A stretch of DNA of 64,000 nucleotides from Mikania micrantha (Eukaryota; Streptophyta; Magnoliopsida; Asterales; Asteraceae), in assembly GCA_009363875.1 (NCBI GenBank), contig CM018689.1, positions 57,413,741 through 57,477,740 of the forward strand. Direction: 5' to 3'. This document shows, piece by piece, positions 36,827 through 47,393 of the stretch. The notes under the pieces were generated by a model. The model saw only the letters and a program-made list of their open reading frames with translations. It did not search any database and was not told the origin of the DNA. A program made the position numbers and the translations under genes. Positions within the stretch are counted from its first letter, which is position 1; each line of letters opens with the position of its first letter.

Positions 36827-39800
36827 TTACAAACCAACCTTAGCTAACAATTTTTGCTTCTGGACATTTATATCCGAGAGTAAAATCCTGCATGCATATT
36901 TCTTACGCAGAGTTTGAATTTGAGTTTTTACCTGCTTTTCTGACGTCTTGAACCCGCAGTCAAAATTCCTACAGTGGCTACCCATGAACATCTCCATATG
37001 TCTCATCGCAAATATACCACAATCAATGATATTTCCTATTGTAGCCCACCGTAAATCAACCCTTGTCACTTTCTGCATGGAAATTATATTAGCTTTAGGA
37101 TGTTGGAATTTCTCTAAATACCTGACGAACATATGTTTCTGCAAAAGTTATAAAACTTAAATTAGTTAGTGTGATTACTTTAAATGGGAACATATGTTTT
37201 TGCATCTTCTTACCACTTTATATGGGGTATCCTTCTTGTAGTAGTCTTTATGATCTTTAATCGAAACAATTGTTTCGTCTTTATCCATATTATCTAGTAA
37301 ATAGATACCTGTATTTTTCAGATCAAATGCCATCACATAGAAGTGATCGTTTTCAAGCAGAGGAATTATCACTACATCATAACTTTTTAAAGCCCTCATG
37401 CTTTCCACCCTTCCCACTGCTTCAAACATCATTTTTGTCAATGCCACTAACCGAACTGATTCATCTGTTTTCGGTGCAGTAAACATCCATTTAAGCTGTT
37501 GAATGTACATTTATACAAATGTTAAGTATAATTTACTTTGTTAAAGAAATATACCAGATATTTTATATTTAGTATTGTCTTGTTAGTCAGAAACTTACAA
37601 AAATCCGGTGTCCACAAAATAACCGATATGGGGAGTCTGGACTACGGAGCTTCTCCTCTGCATTTAACACTGTTGCCCAACAATCTATGAGCTCCCCATA
37701 TATTCTGTTCCCTGGTATAAAAGTCTTGAAAAACTTGGCCTCCGTCATCGGTCCATTACTTGTCTCAAAAATAACTTCCCTATAATATGTTTAATGAAAT
37801 CAAGTACTAATATAGTTACCTATCATATAAAAAAAGAACTAAATAACTTACATTTCATTACAGTCTGAATTTGCTTCTTCTGATCCTAACACAACCTTTT
37901 TTGCTCCCTTTGCAGGTTGTTTACTGGTTTCAACAAGTACGTTAAAACACCCACTATGTTTAAAGTTTAAAGTTAATAATTAAATTCATAATTTAAACTT
38001 ACTCATCCGATAGTTTAACAATGTAATCCCATATTGAATTTTCCTCCTTGTTGTACCTATTAGTTATTTCAACTTCTCGTAGCAAGTATGGAGACTTGCA
38101 TTCCTTTGAAACACCTTTTAAACGCTTACTTTTAATGACGACTGTCTCATGACTGGTTTTAGATGCTTCTAAAAAAAATAAAAACAAGTAGGATGTAATA
38201 TGTATATAATTTTACACATTATTAACAAGCATTAGGTTTGGGGAACCCACTAACCTCTATTTTGTTCATTTTTTTCTTGAGCATCTGACTCAATTGACAT
38301 TTGAATGACATTTTTTCCGGCCTCATTTTCACCGCAACTTTTGTCAAAATGTTTGTCTGAAGTCTCACTAAATGACTGAACTTTAGTTGCGGTCTTTGAG
38401 GCATTGGTTGTTGTCTCAATTTCTGCATTATTTATCATGTGTGTTAACCACATTACCTATTTTATTAAATGTATGTAGTTATTACAGTCCCTTTCATTAT
38501 TAGAAAAATTGCCTACATCAAGTTATAATACTATAAACTAAACTGTTAGAATTTGAACATCAAGCTACATTGTTTCTCAATTACATATTTTTTAATTTAA
38601 TATATAATTTGCATAAGAATGTGTAAAATACTGACCAATTTTTGATTGACCTTTTACTTCAATTGCCTCCATTGAATTTGTAATGTCATTGTTTAAAGAC
38701 TCCACGTTGGCCGTTTTTTTTGACTCGACATTCGTTGTCTTAGTTTCTGCAATTATTATATTCGTCAGGTTTTTTATATCTACATAACACCCGTAACAAT
38801 CAATACAGGTCCACCAAAAAATAAACTATCGACTTACATTACGCCATTTTACTACATTGTCTTACATTAATACCCATAAACATCAAAACAGGTCCAGCAA
38901 CAAGTAATATATCGAGTTACTTACATTAATACATTTACTACATTGTCTTACATTGATATCAATCTTAATTACATCATTTTCTTATAATAACACTATTACC
39001 TTTTTCTGACACATTTTGCTTCATCAATCCTTGATTTAGCTCAACTTTGAATTTGTTTGCTTTTTTTGCCTCAAATTCAGCGATTGCTTTTCTTTTTTCC
39101 GCCAATATATCTGTGACCATTCAAATGGCTTATTACAATAATTTATAATAAATTAACATTTTAACATAATAACAAAACCCATACGAAACTTTTACATGCT
39201 TTTGTCCACCCCACCACCTTAGAACGTGGCGCATTGAATCCTTGATTCATAGCTTCACTTGCACCAAACTTTTCTGCTACTATTTCTGCATTAAAGTAAC
39301 ACAACCGAACATCAACCTTCCCATATAAAAAACAACATTATAGATTTATTTACATTAATATACATTACAATAAAACTACATTAACACAATAGACAGTTTA
39401 TTTTTTAGCCTTATACCTGATTTAGACCTGCCCACCATTTTACCTTCTGCTGCATTCATCTTCTCAGTCACAAAAGTCATATTTGTCTCCTCACCTATTT
39501 CCCTTTGTCCTATGTTTGCATTATCAGAACATAAGGTAACAACAGATCAAAAGATTCACCTATATACATTGACCCTTATTTTGTATAGATTGTAGTTATA
39601 TGCAAACCTGTGACTTTATTGGTTTCCTCTCGTCTCCCCTCCTGTGTTAAACCAAGGCTAAACGTGGGTATTTCATCTTTTAGCAGGACTGGTTTCATAC
39701 AACTATCTTGCACAACTTCGTTTGCTCTGTCCTTCAAACCTACTTGTGTAGGAGCATTTGCACTGTATTTTTCCAACAATATATCTGCATTAACGCAATC

Positions 39801-42695
39801 AAAACGAACATCAGTTTGCATGTCTCGAAATGTACATGTTACACTATTCACAGCTACCTACCTAGCCAAAATAATAACTTACATACGTTTGATATATAGT
39901 TACATCAATTTACAATAACATTAATTTAAATAAAAACAATATTTCAATTTAAGTGTGGTACCTTTCTTGGTCCTCCCCACAAACTTACGATCAGCTATAG
40001 TAACATTCTCAGTTACAACACATGCTTTCATGTTTTCACTTAATCCCTTGCCTGTTATATGTACATTAATTAAAGAAAGCGCAACAGCAAATCTAAAGAA
40101 AGCACTACATATATTAGTTTTGTAGGGCACTTGTTCTTAAATCAATGTCTTACATAAACTTACACTACTAATAATTTCTTTTAATCAGATTTACATTTTA
40201 AATTAGTTGGTCTTAAATCAATGTCTTACATCATCTTACAGCTATATTTAACTGCAAAAAATAACCTATTTTAGTTTTCACTTAATCCCTTGCTTGTTAT
40301 ATGTACATTAATTAAAGAAAGCGCAACATGAAATCTAAAGAAAACACTACATATATGTTACATATATATATATACCTATAATTTGATTGTATTCTTCTTC
40401 ATCCCCCTCTTGTGTTAACCCAAGACTAAAGGTTGGGAATTCATCAACCACCAATCGTTGATTCAGAATCTGATGCGGTTCGTCTATGCAAACTTTGTCT
40501 CCTGTGTTTACCTCAATGTTTTATAGATTCTTCAATGTAACGTTAACGTACTTTAATTGAAAAATCATTTCATACCTGAAATTTTTGTTACATCTTTACC
40601 TTCTGCCTCTGTTGCACCCAAATTGAACCCTGGAAACTTGTCTTTTGATTCTCCTTCTGGTTTCTCTACAATTTAAATTTAGAGATTGTTATTAATATAT
40701 AAATGACGTCACGTTTTGTTTATTTACATTAACTTACATTTGTGTCCCATAAAAAACAATATCAATTTGAATACATACTTGTACCTGATTGTTCAAGCCC
40801 TTTTCTTTCATGTTGTTCTTGTGTAAACCCAAGGCTAAAACTTGGGCAACCTAAGTCAACTTCATGATTATTGTTGTCATCAGAATCTTCATTATTCTTG
40901 TTAACCGTTTCCAGTTCAACATCCTCTTCCTCCTCCCCACTTTCTATCCATGTTTGTCTACGCCTATTTATTTCCAAACAAACATCCATAATTCTGTCGT
41001 CTATATCATCACGTAACCGACTCCCCAAAGTCTCATCACTCAACACCGTACACTTTTTCATTGTAGATGTCTCCCCATTTTTCTTTACATGAAATGGCTC
41101 CTCATTTTTCTTTATAACTTCTTTCTCTTTTAATTGAACAACGCATGGCTTTTCATTGAAGATCCTCTCATATTTCTCCGCCATAAGCCTAACCATATTG
41201 TTGTTTGGTTCTCTTTCAATTTTCTTCACTATTGCTCTCTCAAACCTCTTCTTGTTGCACATTGTTTGTTCAAGCATACGGTCCAGATCAATCATGTTCC
41301 CCTATAACTCAAATCATTAAAAATTAGTTTATATATTTATATAATATATAATATTAGAATATATGTTCTAATATTTTTTTATTACCAGATCACCACTTTT
41401 AGATATTTCTACTAACTCCAACGCCTCTCTTTGCTTAAGCTTCTCCATATTCCAAAATTCAATGGGGGATTTTGTATGATCCACATTCATTCCCTTGCAT
41501 TGTACGTTGTCAACGTACAACAACTTTGAAGGGAAACACAACAGTTACTTTACTAGTCAATTTTTAAATTTACAAATTTTTAATTAAGCAATAAAACGTA
41601 CCGTAAGCACTGCTAGAGGACCTTTAAAAGGAGATTTTGTATTTGGTAACCATCCAGATTTGCACTTCTCTATGCAATCAATGATATAAGAACACCAATT
41701 TACCTTTGATATATCGGCATCATCACCTAAATAGTTGAGTACATCTAACTTGCATTTCCCGTGTGCATGACATTCAACAATTGTACTCAGAAATAACATC
41801 AAGAAGTCTAGTTTGAAATTAAAAGAGTCATCATCCCCGGCCTCAGCAAACCTCTTTACCAATTCAGAAGGAGAGATATAATCATTGGGATATAAATTTC
41901 TCCACTCTTGTATTTTTTTACAAAGATTTTTGGTTGGGTTAACATTTTTTAAATCAATACATCCTTTTGGAACTCCTAACAATCCAAACACCGCCTCTTC
42001 ATTAACCTTAATTGGTCCTTCTCTACCAAGTATTTCCATACTTGTCACATCCAATTTGTCCACAATATAATGGCCTATTTTTTGTGGTATTCCATTGACC
42101 TTAAAACTGAGTAGTTTTCCAAAACCCATTTCTTGAACAGCTTCTTTTTGTTTTGGTTTCAAGGTTTGCAATCCTTTACAAAACTGTTTTGGTGTGCATC
42201 TGTTCACTATTCGAAACCATTCAACAGGGAGATCCAAACCCTCTTCCTCCTCTTCATTGTTTTCCTTTTTTAACCTTCTCCTTTTTACATTGCTATTTGA
42301 GATGTTATTAACTGTATTTAAAAACATAAGAACTCAACACTGATACTTTATAGATTTTAATTCATGTATTAAAAAGTCTAACCTAGTTAACATTTTTAAA
42401 TAGCTTGTTTTTATAACCTAATTAGAATCAATACCTTTTCTTTTGTATTTCCTTTTGATGACAGCAACTGGACATTCAAGTCCTGGATTGGTATCATCAT
42501 CTGAATCTATTTCAACAGGAGAATTACATGTGTTCTTGAATCTACTAAATGACTTGGATGCTATTCTTTCACTTTTCCTTCCTGAAATTAAATTACATTT
42601 AACACAATATTTTAAACATTTTAGTTAAACTAGATTAGTTTTTGTTTCTTACTCTCTATTGAACGCCCATTCAAGTCAACTTCAATTGTCTTCAT
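36827..42695 (-). CDS. Ulp1-type (C48) cysteine protease gene of the MULE, ~1207 aa
   Basis: Nineteen coding exons join in frame with GT/AG borders: 42695-42653, 42581-42435, 42311-41602, 41523-41386, 41301-40785, 40665-40576, 40501-40376, 40051-39962, 39784-39608, 39509-39417, 39285-39196, 39110-39000, 38746-38636, 38422-38255, 38168-38003, 37923-37852, 37779-37599, 37495-37214, 37138-36827. The N-terminal third has a Lys/Arg-rich stretch and text seen in plant transposon Ulp1 proteins (SFKVNGIPQKIGHYIVDKLD). The middle is repetitive and Lys/Glu-rich. The C-terminus carries the triad: His1061 (ENDHFYV), Asp1078 (YLLDNMD), Cys1144 (IIDCGIFAMRH). By family it should cleave SUMO- or ubiquitin-like conjugates; its use to the transposon is unknown. 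The first codon is uncertain, because the frame is open upstream to 42731. Exon 17 is the weakest exon. Confidence 0.75.
38255..40665 (-). repeat. Array of nine symmetric phase-1 exons in the protease gene
   Basis: The exons at 40665, 40501, 40051, 39784, 39509, 39285, 39110, 38746 and 38422 are 90, 126, 90, 177, 93, 90, 111, 111 and 168 nt, all multiples of three and all phase 1 at both ends. Motifs recur among them and in the preceding exon: FPTFSLGLTQE, IPTFSLGLTQE, CPSFSLGFTQE, and KFVGRTKK / KMVGRSKS. The array looks like repeated exon duplication. Confidence 0.7.
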
Positions 42696-42731
42696 TTTTG
42701 TAGTTACTAAATTGCCTTCTTTTAGTCTATA

Positions 42732-44207
42732 CTGCAAATCAATAGTAATAACATATTTAAACCTCATTGGTATAAATTACAAAGATCTATACATATCAAT
42801 ACTAGGTAAAATGTCAAACTGATAGCATCTTACAATGTAAAACTGATACAATGTAAAACTGATACAATGTAAAACTGATAGCATCTTATATGTAATAATG
42901 CCTAATAAATAGCAATGTCAAACTGATACAATTCCTATCAGCTAATAGCAATGTCAAACTGACAGACTACCAGGTTTTGAAGCCATTTTAAATTTTATTT
43001 ACACTTTAATTTATTATTATTATTTAGAGTAAGTTAATGTAACTTACTACTACATTTTTTTAAATATTATTACATTTCTAACAATTCTTATTAATATCAT
43101 TAAAAAAATTAATCTACACTGTTTGTCTTTTATATGTAATAATGTCTAATAGCAATGTCAAACTTTCTCCCATCAGCCGTTGGATCATGATGTCCATTTT
43201 ATTTAAAACATCAACATTGAGTTATACAGTGTAAATAAATGTAAACTGTATACATCTTACAAAATATGTCACCTAAAAACCTGAAGATAAGATGCATTTT
43301 TTAAATATGGTTAAGCCTGTCTTTGAACATAATAGAACTTCTTTAGTTTGATAGCACATTAATTTTCCTGATTACCTGATTATGGATCAACAAAATTTGT
43401 TTATCAGTATAAAAGGGTAAAACATACCAGAAAACAAGTCAAATAATTCTAGAAGAAATTTTTTGGACGATTAACCTGCATTTTGAAAATAAGAATCGGT
43501 TAACAACTGTTCTAAGTAACCAACCTCCCCTAAATCGAACAACGATTAGTAAAGAATCGTATACTAAGAGAGGATTTTCAATAACAGGCCCTATTCAATA
43601 ACGATTAGTAAAAAACCTATCTAAGCAGGCTAGCCAATCGATATTTGGAAATATGCCTTATAACTATTTGATAGTATGTCAGAAACAGATAAGCCATGTG
43701 TGGAGAAACTTGCAGAGGGTTCTAAGCATATAGGTAGGCATGCACTCATCAAAGCACGGGAAGAAAATGAAAGATCCAAATTAGAGAACAAAGCCCTAAA
43801 GATGCTAGCTGACATTGGAGCATGGGAAAATAGCAAGAGAGCATAACTAGAGGTTGAATTGAAAAAGATCGAGGTCACTTTTTTCCTCTAAATTTTATCA
43901 ATTTCAAAACCTTTTGATTTACTGGATTTGTTAATTTAGCTACTGATTTTAAAATATATATGAACAGGAGAAACTAGAGAAGAAGAAGGCTCAGTACAGA
44001 GAGAAGATGAAGAACGGAATAGCTCTCATACACAAAACAACATAAGAAAAGCCTAGTATCCAATCCCTAATCAAACAATCCAGTAGTGTAACAACAATCC
44101 ATTAATCACCAATTATTCTTTCGATTTTAAGTCAAAACAGCCCTAAATCCCAAATAAACGTACGGAGAAGATCAACATATTACGATCCTTTAAACTTGTA
44201 AATGCAT
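42732..44207 (-). other. Probable first intron of the protease gene
   Basis: On the minus strand a donor-like TTTCG|GTAAGTGAATG lies at 44208 and an acceptor TTTGCAG at 42732. Between them are short tandem repeats (ACAATGTAAAACTGAT, three copies at 42833-42885), a copy of the subterminal TTGGATCATGATNTCCATTT word (43191, also 44551) and the remorin fragment. Confidence 0.4.
43676..44045 (+). pseudogene. Captured remorin C-terminal fragment
   Basis: Exon-like blocks 43676-43873 and 43968-44045 (GT/AG borders) give remorin C-domain text: AREENERSKLENKALKML, IGAWENSKRA, a stop, LEVELKKIE, then EKLEKKKAQYREKMKNGIAL and IHKT. Remorins are plant membrane-raft proteins whose C-terminal coiled coil reads in just this way. 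Here a TAA replaces a codon after ENSKRA, the usual Trp of the IKAWEE motif is Arg, and the N-terminal half is missing. The intron is kept, so capture was from DNA, not from mRNA. It lies antisense in the first intron of the protease gene and makes no functional protein. Confidence 0.8.
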
Positions 44208-44410
44208 TCACTTACCGAAATGTATTCTTCTACGTCTCCTTGCATCTCCCGACGATCAACCATTTACTGCTTGAATTTTCATCTTTCGTCCTCTTCGAAA
44301 TGTATTCTTCTTCGTCGCCTTGCTTCTCCCGACTCCCGGTTTGTAGATTTTTTGTTCAAAAAAAAACAAAATAACTCAAAAATAGAAAATCAACGAAGAC
44401 AGAGAGAAGT
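44208..44410 (-). promoter_or_regulatory. Probable 5' leader region of the protease gene
   Basis: On the minus strand two diverged copies of CGGGAGAAGCAAGGCGACGA followed by AGAAGAATACATTTCG lie in tandem (about 44208-44254 and 44296-44334). The inner copy ends at a donor-like GTAAGT. It is probably a non-coding first exon, with the promoter between here and the right terminal repeat at 44637. No clear TATA box is assigned. Confidence 0.35.
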
Positions 44411-44595
44411 AAAAAGTAGGGATGGTGATAACTGTTGGATGTACAGTAGGTTGCAGCTTTATCATATACATGAAATCCCAATTATGCCCTTGTCCGTTAT
44501 TTTCCCTTTAAAATAATATCATTCAATGAGATAGATTACCATGAGCCCTTGGATCATGATCTCCATTTTTTTTAAACCATTAAGATTGAGTTATA

Positions 44596-44634
44596 CGGTT
44601 AACGCTATAAGGAAGGGTTAACAACCGAACTATC

Positions 44635-44637
<3 letters not shown>
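44596..44637 (-). repeat. MULE right terminal inverted repeat
   Basis: Reads GGGGATAGTTCGGTTGTTAA from the outside inward. See the left end at 28634. A (TA)n tract follows at 44638-44673. Confidence 0.8.
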
Positions 44638-44673
<36 letters not shown>

Positions 44674-44676
<3 letters not shown>

Positions 44677-45852
44677 GCTAGATTAAATACATATGTTGCT
44701 TAACATACAAAACGTAGTATGAATTTTGGACCCTTTGATCAAACTAGTCAATGTATAAGATCAAGTGGTCCCCACTTTATACAAATTTCTTCACAAAATA
44801 AGCATAAAATATTACTGGAAGGGCAAAAGATGAACTGCCACATTTTATATGTTACAACAAGTTCCACTCAGTTTTTAAAAATTAAATAACTTTTACATGC
44901 TTTATTATTTTTTTTAAATAAATTACATCATAAAATTGAGAATTTTATTATCTTTAATTTAAGCATTGTTGTAAAAATCGGCCTAGGCGCTAAGCGGCTA
45001 TTTACTGTGTCGATTTTGGCCTAGGCGGTGCCTAGACGGTGCCTAGGCGGCTTAGTCAGATTTTTTTTCCGATTTTTTCGACTTTTTTTTGACTTTTTAT
45101 GGTAAAAAAGGACCAACTTTATGATTATTTAGACATTTCTTAACCCAATATCCTTAATATGTTTCTGAAACATCGAATCCAGCCACATAACATCGAAATT
45201 CATCTCTAAACTTTGAATTAGGTGTTTAAGTTTGAACTTTGAAAATACTTGACTTAGTATGTTTAAGTTTATTTTTTAAATTATTTGAAGTATTATATTA
45301 AATTATTGATATTGATGTGTGTATATAATATATATTTGTAAAATTATATATAAAATTCCAATCCGCCTAGCGCCGATTAATCCAAAAGCGGTACCTCGCC
45401 GCCTGACTAGCACTTAGCGACTTATACAACCATGAATTTAAGTATATTATTGTTATAGTTTTTTTAAGTTTTTTTTACGTGGTCCGTGATTTTTATCCTT
45501 GGTACGTGATTATTGGTACGTAATTTTATAGTTGGTCATTTGATTATACATATTAAATACGGTCCGTGATTTTCATATAATGTGGTCCGTGATTATTGAT
45601 TATACATTTTGTCCTTGATTATGCGTGTTAAGATATGATCTGTGATTGTAATATAATGTGGTCCGTAATTATTGATCTGTAATTATTCATGTGGTATTTG
45701 ATTATGTGTGTTAAAGGTCTGTTTATAATTTTATAAATCACAGTCTGTGATTTTATATGGATGATAATGTCACTTGTCCTGATGACACATGGCGCGTTCC
45801 TGTGGCTTCCTACGTTTAGCACGTTAATTTCATTTGTACATTAACCGTCCCC
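44674..45852. mobile_element. Second (TA)n-flanked element, ~1.2 kb
   Basis: The left end GAAGCTAGATTAAATACATA and the right end read inward, GGGGACGGTTAATGTACAAA, both lead to AAACGTAG about 40 bases in, and both border TA runs. The similarity is only moderate. It contains a nested hAT element (44964-45434) and a degenerate repeat of GGTCCGTGATTATTG words (45480-45760). Non-coding. The 64-residue minus-strand frame is repeat text. Confidence 0.45.
44964..45434. mobile_element. CCTAGGCGG-type hAT element, 471 bp, TSD AATTTAAG
   Basis: Perfect 8-bp duplications AATTTAAG at 44956-44963 and 45435-45442. Ends are CATTGTTGTAAAAATCGG and, read inward, CATGGTTGTATAAGTCGC. CCTAGGCGG words cluster at both ends. 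It is a longer relative of 25237-25387 and has no coding capacity. Confidence 0.85.
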
Positions 45853-47160
45853 TATATATATATATATACTTTATAATAAACGAAAATTATTTTGCTTAGG
45901 TGTCATTACCACTAAAATTAATTTTGTCACAAGACAATCACACATTATATCTAATTCAAATATTCACAATTTCAAATATATTTTAAATAATAAAAACCAA
46001 ACTAATCCTAATTTTTTGGTTATTTGAAACCTCAAATCCAATAATCAGGATACACAAATCAAAAATATTTGAAATACTATAATTTCAATTTAATTTAATT
46101 TGACATTAGTTTGTACATATGTAAATTAATTTTTTCGAATTCTATGTGTTTAATTGATTTATAATAAAATGTTACTTTTTGAATATAGTATTTTGACTTT
46201 TTTTAATTATTTTTGTTTAAGAATAAAACTTTTAATGCCCTCAACTATTAACAAAATATATGATTGTTAACGTATTATACCATTTTAATATTTTTAATTT
46301 TTAATTTTATAATAAACGTACATATTGTAATAAACTATATATGTTCTAAAATTATTTTCATTTAACATTATTTATCAATCTTATCCAAAATAACATTTCA
46401 TTTAAATTATATTTGTCAAATACACTTAAAAGTGAAATAATTTAAATTTTTAAAAAATTCAATACCCGTATGAATTTTTTATACCTATTAATATTTAACT
46501 AATTCATCTAACTTGGAATTCCTTTATTTTTATCGTCTACTATATAGACTTATATGATATCTAAAGGTTCTTTGAACAGTTTTTTGGATTTATAAATCTA
46601 ACAGTTACATCCAAAGTTTTGTTTTAATAATATCTATTAAAACATTTAAATTCACCATTTCTTTTGTCATATTTAATTTATTTAAATACCAATATTAATT
46701 TAATATTCTTTCACTTTATATGTGTGTATGTTTATTTAATTTTTTAATTTGTTCATCTTTGATATACGCCAAACAGTTTATATTTGAACTTATTTTTCTT
46801 TAATATCCTTATTAAAATATGGTTTTTGTATGTGTTTTTTGTTTAATTGTATAAATTAAAATTTTATAACAATACATTAACTTTATATTAATTAAGAAGA
46901 TTTTATTTAAATTTCAAAGAATACAACTTTATTTCGCAGTATCATTTGCAATGACAATAATTAAAAGTTAAGTCAATCATTATCAAAAATAGGTTTGCTA
47001 TTAAAACAATCATTTTTTCACATAAATAAATAAAAAATAGTTTTGCTATTAAAACAACCAGTTAGGCGTTGCTTTATTTAGAGCCAAGGACATGGATTAC
47101 CTAAAACTTTTAATTTGTGATAAAGTGTATAATGTTAATTGTATTATTTTTTGTACCAAT
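45853..47160. other. AT-rich spacer, no gene seen
   Basis: No domain, repeat array or terminus recognised. Possibly the body of the Helitron-like element ending at 47190. Confidence 0.4.
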
Positions 47161-47161
47161 T

Positions 47162-47190
47162 CACGTGTAATACACGTGTTTATAACCTAA
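47162..47190 (+). mobile_element. Helitron-like 3' terminus
   Basis: CACGTGT AAT ACACGTG forms a 7-bp stem, followed by TTTATAAC and CTAA before T. The body would extend to the left. Confidence 0.5.
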
Positions 47191-47202
47191 TGTATATATA
47201 TA

Positions 47203-47393
47203 GGGGGATATTTAATTAAGAACTATCTTTACTTAAGTACTAAAAGAACCAATTGCAGGTACAAGTTTGAAAGGGTAAAAAAGTAACTTTCCCTATTTTA
47301 AAGGAAAATTATTTTTTTACCCTTAAAACATGTGGTTCAAAATTAGTTCTTTTGGTTATTTCATATTTAATGGTTGTTAATAAAATAAGTCCC
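47203..47393. mobile_element. Small TA-flanked MITE, 191 bp
   Basis: The left end GGGGGATATTTAATTAAGAA follows a TATATATA run. The right end read inward is GGGACTTATTTTATTAAC, followed by TATACAC. Inner arms also pair (AAAAGAACCAATTG and TTTTGAACCACATG in opposite orientation). Non-coding. Confidence 0.5.

Larger units (their letters stand above)
28634..44637. mobile_element. 16-kb MULE with transposase and Ulp1-type protease genes
   Basis: The left end reads GGGAGGGGTTCGAATGTTAA then CCCTCCCTTATATCGTTAAC. The right end read inward is GGGGATAGTTCGGTTGTTAA then CCCTTCCTTATAGCGTTAAC. About 34 of 42 terminal bases agree. Both ends abut TA microsatellites, so any TSD is hidden in the (TA)n. Inside are a + strand FAR1-type transposase, a - strand C48 protease gene, a remorin fragment and several repeat arrays. 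Ulp1-like genes are established passengers of some plant MULEs (the KAONASHI type). This copy looks potentially autonomous because both long multi-exon frames are open. Expression cannot be judged from sequence. Confidence 0.85.

Noticed and set aside
43630..43878. 82-residue minus-strand frame
   Set aside because: Antisense shadow of the remorin fragment.
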